In this document: piece by piece, positions 1 to 5,200 of the stretch
How positions within the stretch are numbered: the stretch's first letter is position 1
Layout of the letters: every line of letters begins with the position of its first letter
Source: Desulfobacterales bacterium
GTDB lineage: Bacteria > Desulfobacterota > Desulfobacteria > Desulfobacterales > UBA2174_A
Assembly (NCBI GenBank): GCA_025454075.1
Contig: JALOPD010000250.1
Location: forward strand, 1 to 5,588
Length of the DNA stretch: 5,588 nucleotides
Direction of reading: 5' to 3'
Made by a program: the position numbers and the translations under genes
The notes under the pieces: model-generated
What the model saw: the letters and a program-made list of their open reading frames with translations, nothing else
What the model was told of the DNA's origin: nothing
Databases searched by the model: none

Positions 1-118
1 AGGCCAGCGCCATGCGCAGCTTGACCCTGCTCGGGTCTTTGCGGACGGCGTTGATCTCCGAGCCCAGGTAACGGCTCGGTTTTTCGATCGCAGCAAGAAA
101 ATCCAGGTTGTCTTCCAT
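1..118 (-). CDS. Radical SAM protein, B12-binding-domain type (N-terminal fragment)
   Basis: The start codon is at 116-118 on the minus strand and 39 codons are visible before the gene leaves the left edge. The readable peptide begins MEDNLDFLAAIEKPSRYLGS and continues with EINAVRKDPSRVKLRMALA. The KPxRYxGxExNxVxKD pattern followed by a hydrophobic strand is what I recall from the extreme N-terminus of an uncharacterised radical SAM group that carries a cobalamin-binding-like domain ahead of the CxxxCxxC cluster motif. In that family the next residues are usually FPDxYExGMS, which lie outside the window. The iron-sulfur motif cannot be seen, so enzymatic activity is not shown here. Only a weak GGGA lies upstream of the start. 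The gene is divergent from the HtrA-type protease gene, separated by 141 bp. The family call rests on a short but distinctive stretch. Confidence 0.7.
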   Translation of the reverse strand, partial: MEDNLDFLAAIEKPSRYLGSEINAVRKDPSRVKLRMALA

Positions 119-259
119 ATCCCATAGGCCCGGTTGCCGACAGGCCGCTTAAGTTGTATAAGCAAGATCTCGGTATGAATGACGGTAGATTTAAAGGCGG
201 CAGAAAAGTGGATCTCACCGATTAAATCAAATCAAAATTTTTTTATATACCTCAGATAA
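119..259. other. Divergent intergenic region
   Basis: This 141-bp spacer separates the minus-strand radical SAM gene from the plus-strand protease gene, so it must serve both unless one is read from a more distant promoter. The half next to the protease is AT-rich and contains an AAAATTTTTTT tract at 234-244 followed by TATATA, a likely intrinsically bent segment. A rightward sigma70-like promoter is listed separately. I found no convincing minus-strand -35/-10 pair, no open reading frame and no RNA gene. Confidence 0.6.
134..162 (+). promoter_or_regulatory. Candidate sigma70-like promoter for the HtrA-type protease gene
   Basis: TTGCCG at 134-139 (4 of 6 matches to the -35 consensus) and TATAAG at 157-162 (5 of 6 to the -10) are separated by exactly 17 bp. 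Transcription would begin near 169, giving a leader of about 90 nt. Envelope proteases of this class are often under stress sigma factors. I saw no clear heat-shock, sigmaE-like or sigma54 pattern, so regulation remains open. Confidence 0.4.
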
Positions 260-1684
260 ATGAAAAAGCCAATTTTAAAAACGTGTGACCGTTGCATTTC
301 GTTCCGCCGCGTCTGCGGTCTGTTGATTTGCACTTCCATCTTATTGCTGCTGCACCCCCATGAGGGTGCAGCAGCAACGGACAGCCTTAGGGAAAGCGCC
401 GCGGTCCGAGCGGTGCGCAAGGCAAGCCCGGCGGTTGTCAACATCAGCACGGCCTACGAGACCCGCGCCCGCGCCAACCCCTTTGCGGGGTTCGGCAGCC
501 CGTTTTTCGACGAGTTTTTCAAGGACTTCCTCGACCCGCGGCTGGAGCGGCGCCGGGAGCACACCAGCCTGGGCTCGGGGGTCATCATCGACGGCGAGCG
601 CGGCCTCATCCTGACCAACGCCCACGTCATCCAGAGATCTGGAACCATCAAGGTGGTGCTGCAGGATGAACGCGAGTACGAGGCCCGGATCATCGGGGCC
701 GACCCCGACTCGGACCTGGCCGTGCTCAAGATCGACCCCAGGGAAAAGCTCCCGTCCATCCCCATGGGCAGCAGCGACGATCTCATGATCGGCGAGACCG
801 TCATCGCCATCGGCAACCCCTTCGGCTTCTCGCACACGGTGACAACGGGTGTGATCAGCGCGCTCAACCGCAGCATCCGCACCGACGAGCGTGTGTTCCA
901 GGATTTCATCCAGATCGATGCATCGATCAATCCAGGCAACAGCGGCGGCCCGCTGCTCAACATCAACGGCGAGCTGATCGGGATCAACACCGCCATCTAT
1001 GCCAAGGCCCAGGGCATCGGTTTTGCCATCCCTATCAACAAGGCCCGGCGAACCGTCGCCGACCTGATCCAGTACGGCGAGGTGAAACAGGCCTGGACCG
1101 GACTGGTCGTCCAGGAAATGGACGAAAAAATCATCCAATACCTGAAATATCCCGGGCGCAAGGGGGTGATGGTCAAGGCCGTCGAGCCCGAAAGCCCGGC
1201 CCAGCGGGCCGGGCTGCGCGAAGGCGACGTTCTGCTGGGATTGGGCAACAGGAAGATGGCAGGCCTTGACGACTACCTGTCGGCCTCCAAGGCCGCCGTC
1301 GCCGGCGACCCCCTGGAGATCCAGATCTGGCGCGGCGGACGGACCCAGACGGTGTCCGTCAAAACCAGCGAGTTCCCCATCGAACGGGCCGATCAACTGG
1401 CATGGAGCCTGCTGGGGATCAAGGTTGAAGATTTGACGCCGAAAAACCGGAGGGATTTTCGCATCGCGGCCAGGGAAGGCGTTTTGATAACGGAGATCCG
1501 GCCCGGCTCGCAGCTGGCGCGGATCGGTGTCAAGCCGGGGGATCTGCTCCGCCAGATCGACGAGTCCGGCATCGCCACCCACGATGAGTTTCGCAAGGTC
1601 GTCGTCAAGGTCCGGCAGAAACCTTCGCTGGTCTTGTTGATTCAACGCGGAGAGCAGGGGTATTATGTAACGGTCTCCCTCTGA
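260..1684 (+). CDS. Do/HtrA-family periplasmic serine protease (DegP/DegQ-like)
   Basis: The 474-residue product is a secreted ATP-independent serine protease/chaperone that would degrade or refold damaged envelope proteins. The N-terminus has a basic stretch (residues 1-20, including MKKPILK and RR), a hydrophobic core at about 21-32 and a probable signal peptidase site after GAAA near residue 39. The trypsin-like domain shows all three catalytic residues: His122 in TNAHVI, Asp152 in DSDLAVLKI and Ser228 in GNSGGPLL. Two PDZ domains follow, at about 278-370 (GLREGDVLLGL) and 385-474 (GVKPGDLLRQI). The length equals that of E. coli DegP precursor. The start at 260 is the only in-frame Met before residue 169 and gives a proper signal peptide, but it has no recognisable Shine-Dalgarno. 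All four cysteines (9, 12, 19, 24) lie in the predicted signal peptide, and the mature enzyme has none. Family and activity are secure. The choice between DegP, DegQ and DegS is not, although two PDZ domains argue against DegS. No operon partner is seen downstream on this strand before a new promoter. Confidence 0.95.
   Translation: MKKPILKTCDRCISFRRVCGLLICTSILLLLHPHEGAAATDSLRESAAVRAVRKASPAVVNISTAYETRARANPFAGFGSPFFDEFFKDFLDPRLERRREHTSLGSGVIIDGERGLILTNAHVIQRSGTIKVVLQDEREYEARIIGADPDSDLAVLKIDPREKLPSIPMGSSDDLMIGETVIAIGNPFGFSHTVTTGVISALNRSIRTDERVFQDFIQIDASINPGNSGGPLLNINGELIGINTAIYAKAQGIGFAIPINKARRTVADLIQYGEVKQAWTGLVVQEMDEKIIQYLKYPGRKGVMVKAVEPESPAQRAGLREGDVLLGLGNRKMAGLDDYLSASKAAVAGDPLEIQIWRGGRTQTVSVKTSEFPIERADQLAWSLLGIKVEDLTPKNRRDFRIAAREGVLITEIRPGSQLARIGVKPGDLLRQIDESGIATHDEFRKVVVKVRQKPSLVLLIQRGEQGYYVTVSL
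344..377 (+). repeat. Perfect 14-bp inverted repeat inside the protease signal-peptide coding region
   Basis: The left arm TTGCTGCTGCACCC (344-357) is exactly complementary to the right arm GGGTGCAGCAGCAA (364-377), with a 6-nt loop CCATGA. In the mRNA it would be a strong hairpin covering codons 29-40, the end of the hydrophobic core and the predicted cleavage site. No T run follows, so it is not a standard intrinsic terminator. The repeat is directly visible. Any function is inference. Confidence 0.9.
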
Positions 1685-1693
1685 AACCCAACA

Positions 1694-1715
1694 ACCCAGG
1701 CACAACGCCATGGGT
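1694..1715 (+). terminator. Weak hairpin after the protease gene (possible terminator without a T run)
   Basis: ACCCAGGC (1694-1701) pairs with GCC-A-TGGGT (1707-1715) around the loop ACAAC, giving eight pairs interrupted by one bulged A. It lies 10 bp after the stop codon, where a terminator would be expected, but no T tract follows. It could equally be a 3' stability hairpin or chance. Confidence 0.25.
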
Positions 1716-1787
1716 CCACTTGAGGGATATCAGGAATCTTCGCACGCGACGCCCAGAGACCAGAACTCGCATCGATCCCCTATAGTC

Positions 1788-1816
1788 TTGACATGCATTC
1801 GGGGTTCCTTTAGAAT
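1788..1816 (+). promoter_or_regulatory. Near-consensus sigma70 promoter for the cstA operon
   Basis: TTGACA at 1788-1793 is a perfect -35 hexamer and TAGAAT at 1811-1816 matches the -10 consensus in five of six positions, with the optimal 17-bp spacer. Transcription should start near 1823, leaving about 285 nt before the CstA start codon. This is the strongest promoter-like sequence in the window. It fits as the origin of a transcript covering cstA and the ATPase genes downstream. Confidence 0.7.
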
Positions 1817-2002
1817 TCCTTTCAGCTAAATATCACCTTGTCTGCATCCGGCCTGAACCTGCACTCGCGGGGTGTTTTCATGCGATTTGCTTCGGCCCGG
1901 TTCACGGCTTTTTTCCTGCCTGCTTCGACCTTCATCAAGACCTGCGCCTGTATCGCAAACTGCGTTGAGCCGTGCGTGTTTAGGCCACCCGGGCATTGCG
2001 TC

Positions 2003-2095
2003 GAAACACAAAGCGTTTCATCACCGTGCCATAACAACGGCGGAGAACACCGCCCGTTCTCTTAACCAAGCGTTGCCCTGAAGCAACTCTTAAGA
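2003..2095 (+). promoter_or_regulatory. Structured cstA leader: three successive inverted repeats ending at the ribosome binding site
   Basis: Three stems follow one another. GAAAC (2003-2007) pairs with GTTTC (2015-2019). AAC-GGCGG (2036-2043) pairs with CCGCC-c-GTT (2050-2058). A two-step stem has outer arms TCTTAA (2060-2065) and TTAAGA (2090-2095) and inner arms GTTGC (2072-2076) and GCAAC (2083-2087). The last arm touches the Shine-Dalgarno AAAGGAGG at 2095-2102. The only two GGA triplets in the leader are at 2042-2044, beside a loop, and inside the Shine-Dalgarno. E. coli cstA is translationally repressed by CsrA, which binds GGA motifs in hairpins and over the ribosome site, so a similar control is conceivable here. 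The stems are seen directly. The control mechanism is inferred. Confidence 0.35.
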
Positions 2096-2107
2096 AAGGA
2101 GGCTGTC

Positions 2108-3787
2108 ATGAACTCTGTGGTTGTCATTTTGCTCGGCTTTGCGGTGGCGATCTTCGGCTACCGGGTGTACGCCAAACGCATTGATGCCAGGATCATCAAA
2201 GCAGACCCCAAACGCGCCACACCGGCCAAGATGTACATGGACGGGGTGGAGTTCATGCCCACCAGCAAGAACATCCTCTTCGGCTACCAGTTCAAGTCCA
2301 TCGCCGGGGCCGCCCCGATCATCGGGCCGATCATCGCCATCCAGTGGGGATGGCTGCCGGCCTTGATCTGGATCCTGGGAGGGGCGCTTTTCATCGGCTG
2401 GGTCCAGGACTACTCAAGCGCCATGATGGCCATGCGCAACGACGGAGCTTCCTTCGGCGGCTTGAGCCACAAGCTCATCTCGCCCAAGGCCAGGGGCATC
2501 CTGCTCTCCTTCATTTATTTCTACCTGCTGCTCATCGCCGGCGCCTTCGGCAACGTCGTGGTCAGCACCGCCGTCGGCCTCAAAGCTGCCCCCATGGCCT
2601 GGCTCTTCATGACCATCGGCGGCATCCTGGCCGGCCAGATGATCTACCGCTGGAGGAAGGACATCATCCTGACCACGGTCGTCTGCGTGGTGATCGCGCT
2701 GCTCGGCATCTACCTGGGAAGCATTCTGCCGTCCGACCAGCTCATCGGCAAGGAGCTTTCCGCCAGCCGCCCCCTGTGGGCGGTATTGGCGTTCGTCTTC
2801 TGCTACTTTGCGGCGGTCCTTCCCATCTGGCGGTTCGCCCTGCCCATCAACTATGTCGCGTCCTACATCGTTTTCTTGGGCCTGCTCTTCGGGATCATCG
2901 GCGTGTTCATCGTGCACCCCGATTTCACGCTGCCGGCCCTAACGACCTTCACCATTCCGATCGGGCCGATGTGGCCCATCATGTTCGTCACCATCGCCTG
3001 CGGGGCCATCTCCGGCTGGCACAGCATCGTCTCCAGCTCCGGCACGGCCCGGCAGCTTGAAAACGAAATGGACGCCCGGCCGGTTGGAGCAGGCGTCATG
3101 TTCGTGGAGATGATGCTGGCCCTCTTCGCCCTCGTCATTGCCGGCACCCTGTACGCAGCGCCGAGCGAGTATGCGGCCGCCATATCCAAGGGCCCGGGCG
3201 CCATCTTTGCCGGCGGCATGGCCAAGTTCCTTGGCGCGATCGGTTTTTCGACCACCCTGGGAAGCTCCTACGGCAGCGTCATGATGATCGTGCTCGCCAT
3301 CACCATCATGCAGCTGGTCATCCGTTTCATGCGGGTGGCGACCTCGGAGCTGTTAAGCGATGTCAGCCCGGTTTTCCGAAATCCCCACGTGGGGACCTTC
3401 GTCGCCTGCCTGCTCGGGATCACTCTCGTTCTCACGGGTTGGTGGCAATACCTGTGGGTGCTCTTCGGCGGGGCGAACCAGCTGATGGCCTCCCTCGCCC
3501 TGATGCTGATCAGCATCTGGCTGATATCCGAGGGCAGATCCGCGGCATGGGCGTTCTACCCGATGATCTTCATGTTCGTCACGACCATTGCCGCTTTGAT
3601 TTACACCTCCTACAACCTGCTGTCGAAGGTGTTCGCTGGAACGGTCAAGGGCGAAGCGCTGATAGGAAACACCCTGATGGGGTGCGTCGGGTTCTTCCTT
3701 GTCATCGCGGCCATCATCCTGGCCCTCGAGGGCATCAAGGCGCTCAACCGCTTCCGGGGTTTGAAGGCCAGGCCCGCCCCGGCATGA
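2108..3787 (+). CDS. cstA: CstA-family carbon starvation / pyruvate-type transporter (short form)
   Basis: This 559-residue inner-membrane protein has about 14-16 hydrophobic segments by eye. CstA-family hallmarks are present: DGVEFMPTSKNILFGYQF (45-62), the glycine/proline-rich AGAAPIIGPIIAIQWGW (66-82), GWVQDY (97-102), SSSGTARQLENE (309-320) and GGANQLMA (454-461). Members in E. coli (CstA, BtsT) import pyruvate and have been linked to peptide uptake under starvation. The substrate here is not shown by sequence. At 559 residues the protein is shorter than the roughly 700-residue E. coli proteins. The region between residues 380 and 450 looks compressed, and the chain ends soon after the last helix in a basic tail (RFRGLKARPAPA). 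The start is fixed by a strong AAAGGAGG five bases upstream. The gene is preceded by its own promoter and a long leader, and followed on the same strand by a small protein and two ArsA-like ATPases. That context is unlike enterobacterial cstA and suggests the transporter may have ATPase partners. Confidence 0.88.
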   Translation: MNSVVVILLGFAVAIFGYRVYAKRIDARIIKADPKRATPAKMYMDGVEFMPTSKNILFGYQFKSIAGAAPIIGPIIAIQWGWLPALIWILGGALFIGWVQDYSSAMMAMRNDGASFGGLSHKLISPKARGILLSFIYFYLLLIAGAFGNVVVSTAVGLKAAPMAWLFMTIGGILAGQMIYRWRKDIILTTVVCVVIALLGIYLGSILPSDQLIGKELSASRPLWAVLAFVFCYFAAVLPIWRFALPINYVASYIVFLGLLFGIIGVFIVHPDFTLPALTTFTIPIGPMWPIMFVTIACGAISGWHSIVSSSGTARQLENEMDARPVGAGVMFVEMMLALFALVIAGTLYAAPSEYAAAISKGPGAIFAGGMAKFLGAIGFSTTLGSSYGSVMMIVLAITIMQLVIRFMRVATSELLSDVSPVFRNPHVGTFVACLLGITLVLTGWWQYLWVLFGGANQLMASLALMLISIWLISEGRSAAWAFYPMIFMFVTTIAALIYTSYNLLSKVFAGTVKGEALIGNTLMGCVGFFLVIAAIILALEGIKALNRFRGLKARPAPA

Positions 3788-3810
3788 CGGAGCACCCGCA
3801 AGCGGGGATA

Positions 3811-3852
3811 GGGCGGTCGGGAGATGGCTGAAGGAGAACCCGGCCGCCTTTT
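3811..3852 (+). terminator. Intercistronic hairpin with T run: possible attenuator after cstA
   Basis: GGCGGTCGGG (3812-3821) pairs with CCCGGCCGCC (3839-3848) over ten pairs with one G-U wobble, around a 17-nt loop, and is followed directly by TTTT (3849-3852). The stem plus short T run resembles a leaky intrinsic terminator, or a processing/stability hairpin, placed 24 bp after the cstA stop. It would lower or uncouple expression of the small gene and ATPases relative to cstA. No new promoter is evident after it, so full termination seems unlikely. Confidence 0.45.
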
Positions 3853-3895
3853 GCTCAAAATCTGCAGATACCAATGGAGAGGAGTCGAAAGGACC

Positions 3896-4171
3896 ATGGT
3901 GGAAAACGAAAAGAAAAAAAAGGGCGGTATCTTCCAGGCGGTCAAAGAGTTTGTCTACGGCGTGGCGGCCCACGACTCCGCGCGCTTTGCCCTTAAAAGC
4001 CGCGCCAGCATGGAGCACCTGTTCATCCTCATAACCATGGGCGACATGCTGGGCGTCCCAATCCTGCCGCCGTACTACTCGCTCAGGCTTTTGCCTTATG
4101 TGGTGCCTCAGATTTCCACCTGGAAACGGCGCATGCTGCGGGAAAAGGATCTAACGGACGGCCTGGCCTGA
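3896..4171 (+). CDS. Unrecognised 91-residue basic, partly hydrophobic protein
   Basis: I do not recognise a family. The protein starts with a charged, lysine-rich head (MVENEKKKKGG), then a segment that could be an amphipathic helix (IFQAVKEFVYGVAAHDSARF). A hydrophobic, proline-bearing stretch from about residue 39 to 73 (including LFILITMGDMLGVPILPP) is followed by a basic tail (WKRRMLREK). This pattern suggests a small membrane-associated protein with one long or two short hydrophobic segments. An ATG at 3824 in the same frame exists but lies in the loop of the intercistronic hairpin without a good ribosome site. AAAGGA at 3888-3893 and GAGGAG at 3879-3884 favour 3896, or the adjacent GTG at 3899, for which the AAAGGA spacing is better. 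The gene sits between cstA and the ATPase pair, 34 nt before the first ATPase, so an adaptor or membrane anchor for the ATPases is a reasonable guess, but only a guess. Confidence 0.75.
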   Translation: MVENEKKKKGGIFQAVKEFVYGVAAHDSARFALKSRASMEHLFILITMGDMLGVPILPPYYSLRLLPYVVPQISTWKRRMLREKDLTDGLA

Positions 4172-4205
4172 TCGGAGCCGCGCACTCTTGAGGGGGAGGA
4201 ATTAG

Positions 4206-5183
4206 ATGTCTCTACTGAAGATATTCGACCAGTATCCGGATCGGCGCTACATCATGTTCGGAGGCAAGGGCGGCCTGGGCAAGACCACCTTCTCCGCAGC
4301 CACGGCCTACTACCTGGCCAAGAAGGGCAAGAAGGTCCTTGTTTTTTCGGTGGACCCCCAGGCCTCTCTGAGCGACATATTCAAGCGGGACATCTTCGGC
4401 AAGGGGCCCACCGAGATCATGCCCAACCTATATGCCCAGGAGATCGACGCGGACCGCCGGGTCAAGGAGTACCAGCAGGAGATCCGCAAGAAGATCCTGG
4501 ACATGTACGGAATGGAAAAGATCCCGGATGAGATCGAAAGCTACATCGCAGCCGCCGCGGCCGAGCCCGCCATGGAGGAGAGCGCCATCTTCGACGAGGT
4601 CGTGGACATCGTCGTCAAGGGCGGCTACGACTACTACATCTACGACCTGGTGCCGCTCGGCCACGCCCTTTATTACCTCAGCATGGCTTCCGTTTACGAT
4701 GCCTGGATCGACAAGATCACGCACCTGCGCCAGCAGATGCGTGAGTACGACCAGGTGGCGGCGACCATCCGGCGGGACAAGGAGCTCGACGAGGACGCCA
4801 TTCTGAACGAGCTGCTCTACATCAAAGAGCGCATCAACAAGTCGTCGAGCATCCTCACCGACAAAAAGCGGACGGCCTTTTTCTTCGTGGTCACCGCCGA
4901 GCAGATGGTGATCACGGACACGGTCAAGGCCGCCGGCCTGTTCGCCAAGTTCGACGTGCCCCTTTCCGGCTACATCGTCAACCGGGTCCTGCCCGAGGAG
5001 CTGAAGAACCAGAACATCCCCGAGTACCTGAAAAACCGCCTCACGATGCAGGACCACTACCTCAAAGTGATCGACGCCACGTTCAAGGGCCAGATCCTGG
5101 CGCAGGTCCCGGAAATGGAGCGTGACGTGACCGGGCTGCCCATGATCGAGAAGGTGGCCGTAAACATGTTCGGCGCGCTGTGA
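4206..5183 (+). CDS. ArsA/Get3-like P-loop ATPase, first of a tandem pair
   Basis: This 325-residue protein belongs to the ArsA/Get3 branch of deviant-Walker (SIMIBI) ATPases, which work as nucleotide-driven dimers at the membrane. GGKGGLGKTT at 19-28 holds the signature lysine K21 and the Walker lysine K26. Switch I is SVDPQASLSDIF (48-59) with Asp50 retained. The switch II region is YDLVPLGHALYYL (146-158), where the usual family form is DTAPTGHTLR, so Asp147, Pro150 and Gly152-His153 are kept but the threonines are lost. FFVVTAEQMVITDT (226-239) and GYIVNRVLPEE (255-265) match the adenine-side and C-terminal elements of the family. The protein contains no cysteine, so the arsenite-binding cysteines of ArsA are absent and an arsenical pump role is unlikely. 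GGAGGA five bases upstream fixes the start. Spacing to the second ATPase is 17 bp, implying coordinated synthesis and probably a heterodimer. The real substrate or client is unknown. Confidence 0.87.
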   Translation: MSLLKIFDQYPDRRYIMFGGKGGLGKTTFSAATAYYLAKKGKKVLVFSVDPQASLSDIFKRDIFGKGPTEIMPNLYAQEIDADRRVKEYQQEIRKKILDMYGMEKIPDEIESYIAAAAAEPAMEESAIFDEVVDIVVKGGYDYYIYDLVPLGHALYYLSMASVYDAWIDKITHLRQQMREYDQVAATIRRDKELDEDAILNELLYIKERINKSSSILTDKKRTAFFFVVTAEQMVITDTVKAAGLFAKFDVPLSGYIVNRVLPEELKNQNIPEYLKNRLTMQDHYLKVIDATFKGQILAQVPEMERDVTGLPMIEKVAVNMFGAL

Positions 5184-5187
5184 CCGG

Positions 5188-5194
5188 AAGGAGG
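5188..5194 (+). promoter_or_regulatory. Strong Shine-Dalgarno for the second ATPase
   Basis: AAGGAGG lies six bases before the ATG at 5201. It decides that start over the in-frame Met codons at residues 8 and 12 of the product. Confidence 0.8.
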
Positions 5195-5200
5195 ACGTAG

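Larger units (their letters stand above)
1685..2107. other. 423-bp intergenic region: protease gene end, promoter and long cstA leader
   Basis: This gap holds, in order, a weak hairpin just after the protease stop codon, a near-consensus sigma70 promoter (1788-1816), and about 285 nt of untranslated leader ahead of the CstA gene. The leader is less GC-rich than the genes and has a T6 run at 1909-1914 with no strong stem in front of it. Short reading frames exist on both strands (for example an ATG at 1880 preceded by GGGGTG, giving 61 residues with six cysteines). None has recognisable protein character, so I do not call a gene. I could not match the leader to a known riboswitch class. Confidence 0.6.

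Noticed and set aside
341..1711. Long minus-strand open frame (456 codons) opposite the protease gene
   Set aside because: It mirrors the GC-rich codon pattern of the real protease gene, has low-complexity Asp/Gly/Leu-rich composition and no recognisable motif. The plus strand has an intact catalytic triad and PDZ domains.
1838..2081. Short frames in the cstA leader, including an ATG at 1880 giving a 61-residue peptide with six cysteines
   Set aside because: The upstream GGGGTG is a poor ribosome site, the peptide matches nothing I recognise, and overlapping frames on both strands are open over the same stretch. It may deserve a look as a leader peptide but is not supportable as a gene.
1685..2107. 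Riboswitch, tRNA or CRISPR in the long intergenic gap
   Set aside because: No cloverleaf, no recognisable aptamer core and no regularly spaced direct repeats were found. Only short inverted repeats are present.
2344..3060. 238-codon plus-strand frame inside cstA
   Set aside because: The product is His/Arg/Pro-rich with no domain character, as expected of an off-frame reading of a GC-rich membrane protein gene.
3824..3895. Upstream in-frame ATG at 3824 extending the small protein to 115 residues
   Set aside because: It lies in the loop of the intercistronic hairpin, and the added 24 residues look unlike the rest of the protein. Better-placed purine-rich sites precede 3896/3899.
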